Below are positions 1 to 7,839 of a DNA stretch of 64,000 nt, one piece after another. The first letter of the stretch is position 1. Each line of letters starts with the position of its first letter. Origin of the DNA: an uncultured Cohaesibacter sp. (GTDB lineage: Bacteria > Pseudomonadota > Alphaproteobacteria > Rhizobiales > Cohaesibacteraceae); contig NZ_OY782507.1 in NCBI RefSeq assembly GCF_963677725.1, positions 3,966,501-4,030,500 on the forward strand, in the 5' to 3' direction. The notes beneath the pieces were generated by a model that did no database searches, was not told the DNA's origin, and was given only the letters and a program-made list of their open reading frames with translations. The position numbers and the translations under genes were made by a program.

Positions 1-2930
1 ACGAAGGCCGTGCCTCCAACTGGCACATTGGTGCCGCCGCCCAGCTGGGATTTGGCAAAGGCAATCGGGAAGTCCTTGTCGAGGCCCATGACCTCGCCGG
101 TTGAGCGCATTTCCGGGCCGAGCAGGGTGTCGACGCCCTGGAAACGGGCAAACGGGAAGACGGCTTCCTTGACAGCGACGTGATCGATTTTCTCCAGCTT
201 CACATCAAACTTGGAGAGCTTTTCGCCAGTCATGACGCGCGACGCAATCTTGGCGATTGGCTTGCCGACAGTCTTGGCGACGAAAGGCACAGTCCTTGAG
301 GCACGCGGATTGACTTCAATGACATAGATGTCATCGTCTTTGACCGCATATTGCACATTCATCAGGCCGCCGACATTCAACGCCAGCGCCATTTCTTTGG
401 TCTGGCGGATCAGTTCTTCCTGAATTTCGTCAGACAGGGAATAGGGTGGCAGAGAACAGGCGCTGTCACCGGAATGGATGCCAGCTTCCTCGATATGTTC
501 CATGATGCCGCAAACAACGACGTCTTCGCCGTCACACAGGCAGTCAACATCCACCTCGATGGCGCCGGACAGGTAGCTATCGAACAGCAGGGCATTTTGG
601 GCCAGCACAGCGTTGATCTGGCCGGTTTTGTCGTTTGGATATTTCAGGCGAATGTCCGGTGGAACCAATTCGGCTAGGGTCATCTGAATGTATTTTTCAA
701 AGGCGTCCGGCGTGCGGACGATTTCCATGGCGCGGCCACCCAGCACATAGGAGGGGCGAACAACGATCGGGAAGCCGATCTTGTCGGCAACAATGCGGGC
801 CTGTTCGATGGAATAGGCAATGCCGTTGCGGGGCTGCTTCAACTCAAGGCGGTGGAGCAGTTTCTGGAAACGGTCACGGTCTTCAGCCAGATCGATGGCA
901 TCGGGCGAGGTGCCCAGGATCGGGATATGGGCGTCCTGCAAAGCGTTGGCCAGTTTCAATGGTGTCTGACCACCAAACTGCACAATCACACCGATCAGCT
1001 CCCCGTTTTCCTGTTCCTTGCGCAGGATTTCGATGACGTCTTCTTCGGTCAGTGGTTCGAAATAGAGCCGGTCAGAGGTGTCATAGTCGGTGGAAACGGT
1101 TTCCGGGTTGCAGTTGATCATGATGGTTTCATACCCGACTTCGTTCATCGCGTAGCAGGCATGACAGCAGCAATAATCAAACTCGATGCCCTGACCAATG
1201 CGGTTCGGGCCGCCACCCAGAATGGCGACTTTTTTGCGATCCGACGGCATGGCTTCGCAGACGGTCGCGCCATCGAATGGCATCTCATAAGTGGAATACA
1301 TGTAAGCGGTCGGGGACGCAAATTCTGCCGCGCAGGTGTCGATGCGCTTGAAGACCGGACGCACATCAAGGGAATGGCGCAGGTCAGACACTTCTTTGGC
1401 GCTGGTGTCGGCTAGTTCTGCTAGACGCGCGTCAGAGAAGCCCATGCTTTTCAGCTTGCGCAGATTCTTGGCATCCTGCGGCAGGCCATGGGCGCGGACG
1501 CGCTCTTCCATGTCGATGATGCCCTGAACCTGCTCAAGGAACCATGGATCGAATTTGCTGATCTCGTGGATCTGGTCGTGCGGCACGCCAAGGCGCATCG
1601 CCTGAGCGGCCTTGAGGATCCGGTCCGGGGTGGATCTGGCAAGAGCTGCCCGAATGGCATTCTTGTCATCGCCTTGACCGAGGCCTTCGATTTCCACTTC
1701 ATTGACACCGGTCAGGCCGGTTTCAAGGCCGCGCAGGGCTTTCTGCAGGGATTCCTGGAAAGTCCGGCCGATGGCCATGACTTCGCCGACCGACTTCATG
1801 GCGGTGGAGAGCACGGGTTCGGCGCCGGGGAATTTCTCAAATGCAAAGCGCGGGATCTTTGTGACCACATAATCGATGGATGGCTCGAACGAGGCTGGCG
1901 TTGCGCCACCGGTGATGTCGTTGGCCAGTTCATCAAGGGTGTAGCCGACGGCCAGCTTGGCTGCGACCTTGGCAATCGGGAAGCCTGTTGCCTTGGAAGC
2001 CAGCGCCGAGGAGCGGGAGACGCGTGGGTTCATCTCGATAACGATCAAGCGGCCATTTTCCGGATTGACCGAGAATTGGACATTTGAGCCACCGGTCTCA
2101 ACGCCGATCTCACGCAGAACCGCCAGAGAGGCGTCCCGCATAATCTGATATTCCTTGTCGGTCAGGGTCAGGGCCGGGGCAATGGTGATCGAGTCGCCGG
2201 TATGAACCCCCATCGGGTCAAGGTTTTCAATCGAGCAAATGATGATGCAGTTGTCGTTCTTGTCGCGAACGACCTCCATCTCATATTCTTTCCAGCCGAT
2301 GATGCTTTCTTCGACCAGCACTTCTGTGGTTGGTGAGGCGTCGAGGCCACGCTCGATGATTTCGAGATATTCCTCGCGGTTATAGGCCACGCCGCCACCG
2401 GTGCCACCCATGGTGAAGGACGGGCGGATGATGGCCGGAAGGCCGACGACTTCGAGCGCTTCGAGGGCTTCGGGGATATTGTGAGCCAAGCGGGAAACCG
2501 GCGTGTCGAGGCCAATCTTGTCCATCGCTTCGCGGAACAGCTCGCGATCCTCGGCCTTGTCGATGGCTTCGGCCGTCGCACCGATCATTTCGACATTATA
2601 CTTGTCCAACACGCCCATCTTGCGCAGCGAGAGGGCACAGTTTAGCGCCGTCTGGCCACCCATGGTTGGCAGCAGAGCGTCTGGTCGTTCCTTCTCAATG
2701 ATCTTGGCGACGATTTCCGGGGTGATCGGCTCAATATAGGTCGCATCCGCCATTTCAGGATCAGTCATGATCGTGGCTGGGTTGGAGTTGACGAGGATGA
2801 CCCGATATCCTTCTTCTTTCAGGGCCTTACAGGCCTGAGTGCCGGAATAATCGAATTCGCAGGCCTGCCCAATGATGATTGGGCCGGCGCCGATGATCAG
2901 GATGGATTGAATGTCGTTCCGCTTTGGCAT
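1..2930 (-). CDS. carB: Carbamoyl-phosphate synthase large subunit (3' end cut by window edge)
   Basis: CarB uses ammonia from CarA, bicarbonate and two ATP to make carbamoyl phosphate for pyrimidine and arginine synthesis. About 976 codons are visible. The N-terminus ([17 protein letters not shown]) opens the first ATP-grasp half, with the glycine-rich [11 protein letters not shown] loop. A second half begins with [19 protein letters not shown] near residue 590 and carries [11 protein letters not shown]. This internal duplication is diagnostic. Alphaproteobacterial CarB is usually 1,080-1,160 residues, so the missing part is the C-terminal allosteric (MGS-like) domain beyond the window. The start at 2930 fits the family N-terminus; no strong ribosome binding site is seen before it. 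carA lies about 2.4 kb away on the same strand, separated by a regulator and a peptidase. Confidence 0.97.
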   Translation of the reverse strand, partial: MPKRNDIQSILIIGAGPIIIGQACEFDYSGTQACKALKEEGYRVILVNSNPATIMTDPEMADATYIEPITPEIVAKIIEKERPDALLPTMGGQTALNCALSLRKMGVLDKYNVEMIGATAEAIDKAEDRELFREAMDKIGLDTPVSRLAHNIPEALEALEVVGLPAIIRPSFTMGGTGGGVAYNREEYLEIIERGLDASPTTEVLVEESIIGWKEYEMEVVRDKNDNCIIICSIENLDPMGVHTGDSITIAPALTLTDKEYQIMRDASLAVLREIGVETGGSNVQFSVNPENGRLIVIEMNPRVSRSSALASKATGFPIAKVAAKLAVGYTLDELANDITGGATPASFEPSIDYVVTKIPRFAFEKFPGAEPVLSTAMKSVGEVMAIGRTFQESLQKALRGLETGLTGVNEVEIEGLGQGDDKNAIRAALARSTPDRILKAAQAMRLGVPHDQIHEISKFDPWFLEQVQGIIDMEERVRAHGLPQDAKNLRKLKSMGFSDARLAELADTSAKEVSDLRHSLDVRPVFKRIDTCAAEFASPTAYMYSTYEMPFDGATVCEAMPSDRKKVAILGGGPNRIGQGIEFDYCCCHACYAMNEVGYETIMINCNPETVSTDYDTSDRLYFEPLTEEDVIEILRKEQENGELIGVIVQFGGQTPLKLANALQDAHIPILGTSPDAIDLAEDRDRFQKLLHRLELKQPRNGIAYSIEQARIVADKIGFPIVVRPSYVLGGRAMEIVRTPDAFEKYIQMTLAELVPPDIRLKYPNDKTGQINAVLAQNALLFDSYLSGAIEVDVDCLCDGEDVVVCGIMEHIEEAGIHSGDSACSLPPYSLSDEIQEELIRQTKEMALALNVGGLMNVQYAVKDDDIYVIEVNPRASRTVPFVAKTVGKPIAKIASRVMTGEKLSKFDVKLEKIDHVAVKEAVFPFARFQGVDTLLGPEMRSTGEVMGLDKDFPIAFAKSQLGGGTNVPVGGTAF

Positions 2931-3420
2931 CTTGTTTCGCGCTCATGTCAAGGCGCCGCGCTCCCGCGCATGATGGGAGCCCAGGCCGTTGCAGGTCGGG
3001 GTTTTTCAGATGAGATTTGTGTCGCTATACCGAAATATGACCGTCAAGGCCATAGGGAGCAGCACTTTTTTTGATATAAATCAGCACTTATCTGGTTGAT
3101 TGTTCGGTTTATTGCGTTTGTTTGGTTGAAAATGTTCCCGTGCTGCGCTCGTTCCGTGGATAGAGAGTTTCCTTTTTGCGGCGGTGCCTCTCTGGTCATT
3201 TTTACTGCGGGCCGTCTCTGGTCGATAAGGCGCTGAGGTCAGCAAGGTACCAAATAATCACATTGAGACCTGCTGGCCGGTGGCAATGGTGTCATTTGGG
3301 ATTGAATGGTAAAAAAAGACCGATTGTTGATATCTATTGTTTTTCTCAATGAAATAAATCGATCCCGCCCACCAAATACTCGCTTGTGTGTCCCTGGTCT
3401 CAGCCGTGCAGGGCACTGCT
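2931..3420. other. Intergenic leader region of carB
   Basis: No convincing gene is seen here. The carB-proximal part contains an inverted repeat, GCTCCC at 2960-2965 with GGGAGC at 2975-2980, which would form a hairpin in the carB leader about 30 bases before its start. The 3060-3160 part is AT-rich and probably holds the carB promoter, but I cannot place -35 and -10 boxes with confidence. The minus-strand frame at 3258-3506 overlaps the regulator gene in another frame and looks like a shadow. Confidence 0.4.
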
Positions 3421-3714
3421 TTAGTCTTTGCTTTCGAGGAACTGGCTAAGGTCAAGATTGTGTGGCTTGTTGCCGTCATAATCGCCCACACCAATGGACA
3501 AGGCATAACAGGCCAGACGCACAGACTTCGGAATTGTAACGGTTTTTCCGTCTCTACGGCCCTTCTCGTAATATTGAATCATCCGCTTTTTCAATCCAAG
3601 AAGATCGGCGGCCTCCTTTTGCTTTAACCCCATATTGCGTCGCCAAGCGCGGAACTGTTCCGGAGGCATAAGATCGGATGTGTTTTCTTTTTTTTGATTT
3701 GGCACGAGAAGCAT
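3421..3714 (-). CDS. XRE-type helix-turn-helix regulator
   Basis: Small DNA-binding protein of about 97 residues. The helix-turn-helix region reads MPPEQFRAWRRNMGLKQKEA followed by ADLLGLKKRMIQYYEKGRR, the classic pattern of XRE/Cro-type repressors (helix 2 KQKEAADLLG, recognition helix around KKRMIQYYE). The C-terminal part (about 40 residues) is not recognised. Longer frames starting at 3759 would place the start codon inside an operator-like repeat (3754-3768), so I prefer 3714, preceded by AAGG at short spacing; 3669 (82 residues, starting MPPEQ) is also possible. Three operator-like sites lie just upstream, suggesting autoregulation and control of the divergent small ORF. Lone regulators of this kind are common in prophage remnants and toxin-antitoxin loci; no integrase or toxin is visible. 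Confidence 0.75.
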   Translation of the reverse strand: MLLVPNQKKENTSDLMPPEQFRAWRRNMGLKQKEAADLLGLKKRMIQYYEKGRRDGKTVTIPKSVRLACYALSIGVGDYDGNKPHNLDLSQFLESKD

Positions 3715-3753
3715 CAACCTTGGACTACATTTAAACTTGGTTTGGGCGACTTG

Positions 3754-3832
3754 GTGCAATTAGTGCGCTTCAGTCTGTTGACATTGGCGCACATTGTGCA
3801 CATATATTGAGGTGTAAGCGCACTATGTGCAG
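3754..3832. promoter_or_regulatory. Three operator-like palindromes between divergent genes
   Basis: Three 15-base sites share the pattern GCGCAC-N3-(G/T)TGCA(C/G): 3754-3768 (reverse orientation, GCGCACTAATTGCAC), 3787-3801 (GCGCACATTGTGCAC) and 3818-3832 (GCGCACTATGTGCAG). Centres are 33 and 31 bases apart, about three helical turns, so bound repressors would sit on one DNA face. The middle site lies inside a plus-strand promoter. This is the layout of a phage-type or regulator-controlled switch; the adjacent XRE protein is the obvious ligand, by inference. Confidence 0.6.
3778..3808 (+). promoter_or_regulatory. Sigma-70-like promoter toward the 39-codon ORF
   Basis: A perfect TTGACA at 3778-3783 is followed after 17 bases by CATATA (3801-3806); TATATT at 3803-3808 is the alternative -10 with a 19-base spacer. 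The second operator-like palindrome fills the spacer, so a bound regulator would exclude RNA polymerase. Confidence 0.5.
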
Positions 3833-3941
3833 TTTCAGTTCCATTTAAAGCGCAAGCTTTCCGTTGGGTCAATCTGATAATCGCTGCCAGGTGCGACAAT
3901 CAACGGGATGTAATCGTCCCAACAACTTTTGGAGAAACCCA

Positions 3942-4061
3942 ATGTTGGCTGATCTTGTAGCTAGCCGCGCGGCGTTGGGCGTCAGTCGTCGGTGTGATGT
4001 ACATAAGGTTGCTAGTTTCCGTTGCTCGATTGCACGGATCTGGCGCTCTATTGTAGACTAA
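3942..4061 (+). CDS. Small ORF, 39 residues, unknown function
   Basis: ATG at 3942 is preceded by GGAG at 3931-3934 with seven bases between, a good ribosome binding site, and the frame ends at 4061. The product starts MLADLVASRAALGVSRRCD and is basic, with no membrane segment or known motif. It lies downstream of the operator-overlapped promoter and upstream of an intrinsic terminator at 4112-4145, so it forms a complete small transcription unit controlled from the XRE intergenic region. It may be a real small protein (Cro/CII-like regulator or toxin) or a leader on a structured RNA. The family is unknown to me. Confidence 0.4.
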   Translation: MLADLVASRAALGVSRRCDVHKVASFRCSIARIWRSIVD

Positions 4062-4093
4062 AACGCCCAATAGAGTCCCGGTAAAAATCCGGG
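4046..4093 (+). other. Two consecutive RNA hairpins at the end of the small ORF
   Basis: CTCTATTG (4046-4053) can pair with CAATAGAG (4068-4075) across the stop codon of the 39-codon ORF. Directly after it comes a CCCGG/CCGGG stem around 4077-4093. With the terminator that follows, the transcript end would be heavily folded. This may protect the mRNA, or mark the region as a structured small RNA. Confidence 0.35.
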
Positions 4094-4111
4094 CATTCCA
4101 GAGATAAGATG

Positions 4112-4145
4112 AGGCCCGCAGCTTAAGCGGGCCTTTCTTGTTTTC
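4112..4145 (+). terminator. Intrinsic terminator after the small ORF
   Basis: AGGCCCGC and GCGGGCCT form a GC-rich stem with a seven-base loop (about 4112-4134), followed by a T-rich stretch (TTCTTGTTTT). Confidence 0.8.
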
Positions 4146-4335
4146 GGGCGTGTTTTCGTTCTGGCATTTCTTGCGCCTTCAAAGCCCTAATGGGCATGGC
4201 TGATTTCTTTGCGCATTTTCGCAGTCCTGATGCATTTTGTCGCGATTTGGTCAGATTTCCAATTGCAATCTCTACTCAGCTTCGGGCAAGCTCGATTTAA
4301 CTTTGGGGCAGGGAGCGAACATCAGGGGTAAGGCT

Positions 4336-5253
4336 ATGCGTTGGAGAGGCCGAAGACAAAGCAGCAATGTTGAAGATCATAGGGGAATGCGTCCCGCTCC
4401 CATACCAAGGGGCAGCATCCGCTTGCCCTTGGGGCGTGGTGGTCGGCGCGGAGGCTCAAGCCTTATTATGCTGTTGGTGGTCGGCGGGATCCTCTGGATG
4501 ATGGGTGTCAGCCCCTCGACGCTTCTCTCTATGCTGATGGGTGGGAATGTCAATCTGCCGCAACAGACGTCGCCGCAGAGCCATCAGGCGCAACCGGGCA
4601 AGCCTTCGGCCAATGACGAGATGGCAGGTTTTGTGAAGGTGGTTTTGGCGGAAACCGAGGATGTTTGGGGAAATATCTTTCAGCAGGCGGGGCAACGCTA
4701 TACCGAGCCCAAGCTGGTCTTGTTTTCCAACCAGATTCGATCGGCCTGTGGGTCAGCCTCTTCTGCGACCGGCCCATTTTATTGTCCCGGCGATCAGAAG
4801 GTTTATATCGACCTTGGCTTTTACCGCGAATTGAAAACCCGCTTTGATGCGCCGGGTGACTTTGCTCAGGCCTATGTGATCGCCCATGAGGTGGGACATC
4901 ATATTCAGAATCTCACTGGGGTGCTGCCGAAATTCAACGAGATGCGCCGCTCGATGAGCAAGCTGGAACAGAATCAAATGTCAATTCGGGTTGAGCTTCA
5001 GGCGGATTGTTATGCAGGCGTCTGGGCGCATCGCACCAACCAGAAAGGCCTGCTGGAGCAGGGGGATCTGGGTGAGGCGTTGAACGCGGCAACCCAGATC
5101 GGTGACGATGCCCTGCAGAAGCGGACACAAGGCTATGTGGTGCCAGACAGCTTCAATCATGGCACGTCCGCCCAGCGCAAGAAATGGTTCTCTCGTGGCT
5201 ATGAAAGCGGCAAAGTGTCTGCTTGTGATACGTTCGCGGTTTCCAATCCCTGA
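4336..5253 (+). CDS. Neutral zinc metallopeptidase, YpfJ family
   Basis: Membrane-anchored metallopeptidase of the YpfJ/KPN_02809 family (Pfam zinc_peptidase). The 305-residue form starts MRWRGRRQSSNVEDHRG, a typical family N-terminus. One transmembrane segment (SSLIMLLVVGGILWMMGVS, about residues 40-60) is followed by a Gln/Pro-rich linker and the catalytic domain. The zinc-binding HEVGHHIQ motif is present, with a downstream ELQADCYAGVWA segment giving the third ligand and YCPGDQKVYIDL before it. The start at 4336 is preceded by AGGGG; a TTG start at 4237 would add 33 residues with no family match. The physiological substrate is not known. It is flanked by terminators on both sides, so it is monocistronic. 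Confidence 0.9.
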   Translation: MRWRGRRQSSNVEDHRGMRPAPIPRGSIRLPLGRGGRRGGSSLIMLLVVGGILWMMGVSPSTLLSMLMGGNVNLPQQTSPQSHQAQPGKPSANDEMAGFVKVVLAETEDVWGNIFQQAGQRYTEPKLVLFSNQIRSACGSASSATGPFYCPGDQKVYIDLGFYRELKTRFDAPGDFAQAYVIAHEVGHHIQNLTGVLPKFNEMRRSMSKLEQNQMSIRVELQADCYAGVWAHRTNQKGLLEQGDLGEALNAATQIGDDALQKRTQGYVVPDSFNHGTSAQRKKWFSRGYESGKVSACDTFAVSNP

Positions 5254-5274
5254 GCCACTGCCTTGAAGGCATAG

Positions 5275-5312
5275 AAAAACCCGCCGAACGGAGGCCGTCG
5301 GCGGGTTTTTCT
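5275..5312. terminator. Bidirectional terminator between peptidase gene and carA
   Basis: CCGCCG and CGGCGG arms (CCCGCCG/CGGCGGG) with an A-run before and a T-run after, between two convergent genes; works for both strands. Confidence 0.85.
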
Positions 5313-5336
5313 GTCGTTAAATCTGGTCCGGCGTCC

Positions 5337-6551
5337 CTATTCGGGACGCTGCTCCATGCCTTTTTTCTCCCGGATCAGGTTGGTGAAGCGGGTAAAGAGA
5401 TAATGGCTGTCCTGCGGGCCGGGGGATGCTTCGGGGTGATATTGCACCGAGAAGATCGGCTTGCCGTCCACTGCCAGACCACAATTGGAGCCGTCAAACA
5501 GCGACACGTGGGTTTCGGAAACGCCTGCGGGCAGGGTCTCGCCATCAACGGCGAAGCCATGATTCATTGAAGTGATCTCGACCTTGCCGGTGGTTTTGTC
5601 CTGTACCGGATGGTTGGCGCCATGATGACCCTGATGCATCTTATTGGTTTTGGCGCCAAGGGCCAGTGCGAGCATCTGATGGCCAAGGCAAATGCCAAAG
5701 AGCGGAATGCCTGCATCAATCACAGCCTTGATGGCGTCAACAGCGTATGTGCCGGTCGCGGCCGGGTCGCCCGGGCCGTTTGACAGAAAGACCCCGTCCG
5801 GGTTGAGCGCAAGGATCTCTTCTCCGGTTGCGGTGGCTGGCAGGACGGTCAATTTGCAGCCTTGAGCGGCCAGTAGGCGCAGAATGTTGCGCTTGACACC
5901 GAAATCGATAGCCACCACATGGAACGCGTCTTCAGCGCGAGCACCAAAGCCCTTGTCCCATTCCCAAGGCGTTTCGTTCCATTCGAAGCGCTCGGCCGTG
6001 GTGACGTCCTTGGCAAGGTCTGCACCGACAAGGCCATTCCAGCCAGCGGCCTGACGCTTGAGAGCGTCGATATCGAAATTGCCGTCCGGCGCATGGGCGA
6101 TGACTGCGTTGGCCAGACCCTTCTCGCGGATCAGCGCGGTCAGGGCGCGGGTGTCAACACCGGCAATGCCGATAATGCCACGGCTTTGCAGCCAGGCGTC
6201 GAAGTGACGCGAGGCGCGATAGTTGGATGGCTCGGTGATGTCGGTTTTGATCACGGTGCCGCGAACGCCCGTTTCGCGGGTCATGTCGATCGTTTCCACA
6301 TCTTCCTCATTGGTGCCGATATTGCCGACATGCGGGAAGGTGAAGGTGACGATCTGGCCAGCATAGGATGGGTCGGTCAAGATTTCCTGATAGCCGGTAA
6401 TGGCGGTGTTGAAGCAGACTTCAGCAGTCGCAGAGCCGGTGCTGCCGATGCCTTGTCCTTCAATGACGGTGCCGTCCGCCAAGACAAGCAAGGCGGTTGG
6501 TTTGGTATCTTCCCAAGGTGCTGGGGCCGAATTGGTAGCGGGGTGAGCCAT
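5337..6551 (-). CDS. carA: Carbamoyl-phosphate synthase small (glutaminase) subunit
   Basis: Hydrolyses glutamine and channels ammonia to CarB. The protein has 404 residues with this start (MAHPATNSAPAPWEDTKPTA), the usual family length. The N-terminal CPSase small-chain domain (LLVLADGTVIEG, FNTAITGYQEILTDPSY) is followed by a class I glutamine amidotransferase domain with the nucleophile elbow FGICLGHQ and the His-Glu pair in QYHPEASPGP. AGGA lies ten bases before the ATG at 6551; longer frames up to 6695 add residues foreign to the family. It is monocistronic, with a long leader (6552 onward) and a shared terminator at its 3' end. Confidence 0.97.
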   Translation of the reverse strand: MAHPATNSAPAPWEDTKPTALLVLADGTVIEGQGIGSTGSATAEVCFNTAITGYQEILTDPSYAGQIVTFTFPHVGNIGTNEEDVETIDMTRETGVRGTVIKTDITEPSNYRASRHFDAWLQSRGIIGIAGVDTRALTALIREKGLANAVIAHAPDGNFDIDALKRQAAGWNGLVGADLAKDVTTAERFEWNETPWEWDKGFGARAEDAFHVVAIDFGVKRNILRLLAAQGCKLTVLPATATGEEILALNPDGVFLSNGPGDPAATGTYAVDAIKAVIDAGIPLFGICLGHQMLALALGAKTNKMHQGHHGANHPVQDKTTGKVEITSMNHGFAVDGETLPAGVSETHVSLFDGSNCGLAVDGKPIFSVQYHPEASPGPQDSHYLFTRFTNLIREKKGMEQRPE

Positions 6552-7162
6552 GCCGAATGCGTCCTGAAAGTGTTTCGTTTCCCTAGTCCGGCCCATAACC
6601 GCACCAATGATGGTGCTGCGTCGTGCCAGTTTGCAGCCCGCGAGTGCCTTCATGCTCTTGCGGTGAATGGTCGGTCTGGCGGATTTGGGAAACACCTGTT
6701 CTCAGGTGACATGATCTAGGGCAAAAGTCGGCCATCGTCAATGTGATGTTGAAATTTAATCAGATAATTATTCTGATTTTTTCAAAAAAACAGAACTATA
6801 TGTCGAGCGGATGCGTAAATATCCTCTGGCGACCAAGTTCTTTTTGTTGTAAATGCTCAGATCCTTCACCGCTACGAAGGGCTATAAGTGGAATGCTGAC
6901 TTGCTCTTTGGGCGCTGTGGCTGTATTCAGGTTAAGTTTTTGTGAAAGCCAAATTGCTTTCAAACACTACTGGTTGCCGCCATGTAACGGTGCATTTTCC
7001 GTGGATCTTGACGCACGGGAAATGCGGTAAGTCTTTGAAGAAAGGCGTTGTCTGGATGTGATATGTGATCATGTTGCAGGACGATGTTCAGATGAAACTT
7101 CTACCGTCGGGATCTGGAAGTGGTGCCATTGGCACCCACCAGTCATGAGATGTGAGGCAAAT
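6552..7162. other. Divergent intergenic region carA / yqeY
   Basis: About 600 bases without a convincing gene. A perfect inverted repeat, AATCAGA (6758-6764) and TCTGATT (6772-6778) around a seven-base AT-only centre, lies in an AT-rich stretch about 200 bases upstream of carA and could be a regulator site. The 95-codon plus-strand frame at 6743-7030 has no ribosome binding site and an atypical composition, so I do not call it. Confidence 0.4.
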
Positions 7163-7612
7163 ATGCGTGAGCAAATTTCGGAACACCTGAAAGAAGCGAT
7201 CAAGGCCCAGGACAAGCGTCGGATTGCGACTCTGCGACTGATCAGTGCTGCGATCAAGGATCGTGATGTCGAAGCGCGTGGACAAGGCAAGGAACGGGTT
7301 TCCGACGACGAGTTGCTGCAAATTCTGGCCAAGATGGTCAAACAGCGCGATGAATCAATTGCCGTTTATGAAGATGCTGGTCGGTTGGAGCTCGCTGAGC
7401 AGGAGCGGGAAGAAGCTGCGATCATCAAGGAATTCCTGCCTCAACAAATGAGTGAAGACGAAGTGACGGCAACCTGCTCGCGGGCAGTGGAAGAATTGGA
7501 TGCTGGTGGTTTGCGTGATATGGGCAAGGTGATGGCACATCTGAAGGCCCACTATCCCGGTCAAATGGACTTTGGCAAGGCAAGCTGCATCGTCAAAGGG
7601 CTGTTGCTCTGA
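7163..7612 (+). CDS. yqeY: GatB/YqeY domain protein
   Basis: 149-residue member of the YqeY family, related to the tail domain of the GatB amidotransferase subunit and thought to bind tRNA; its exact role is unsettled. The start MREQISEHLKEAIKAQDKRR and the ISAAIKDRDVEARGQGKE segment are family hallmarks, as is the EFLPQQMSEDEV motif in the middle and GGLRDMGKVMAHLKAHYPGQ near the end. ATG at 7163 follows a TGAGG box. The longer frame from 7058 adds an unrelated, Cys/Trp-rich extension. YqeY next to dnaG and rpoD is a conserved arrangement in bacteria. Confidence 0.92.
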   Translation: MREQISEHLKEAIKAQDKRRIATLRLISAAIKDRDVEARGQGKERVSDDELLQILAKMVKQRDESIAVYEDAGRLELAEQEREEAAIIKEFLPQQMSEDEVTATCSRAVEELDAGGLRDMGKVMAHLKAHYPGQMDFGKASCIVKGLLL

Positions 7613-7642
7613 TCTGGCCGCTTGGCGTTATCTGACCGTTTC

Positions 7643-7669
7643 AATGGCTCCCATGGTCTGGGGGCCATT
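7643..7669 (+). terminator. Hairpin after yqeY, possible weak terminator
   Basis: AATGGCTCCC (7643-7652) pairs with GGGGGCCATT (7660-7669) with one G-T pair. No continuous T-run follows, so it may be a stabilising hairpin rather than a true intrinsic terminator. Confidence 0.4.
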
Positions 7670-7839
7670 GTGCGTTTGACAAGCCGTCTCTTAACGTGGC
7701 CGGTCTGTTTATGAGTTTGGCCTGTTTACGAACTGGCATTTTGTCCCACTTTCTGTAGCATGGTGGGGCTGGCTCCTGAGTGGTGCCAGATGCCGGCTTG
7801 AAGGCAACGAAAAGCAAGAATGAAAGTCTGGTCGCATCC

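Noticed and set aside
3258-3506. 82-codon minus-strand frame near carB
   Set aside because: Overlaps the XRE regulator in a different frame, without ribosome site or family features.
3942-4145. tmRNA or other known structured RNA at the small ORF
   Set aside because: The stems resemble a tRNA-like end, but no tag ORF, acceptor stem or TPsiC sequence could be matched.
5919-6719. Plus-strand frame opposite carA
   Set aside because: Shadow of a conserved gene with no ribosome site or motifs.
7058-7162. N-terminal extension of the yqeY frame
   Set aside because: Adds Cys/Trp-rich residues that do not fit the family; the ATG at 7163 has the ribosome site.
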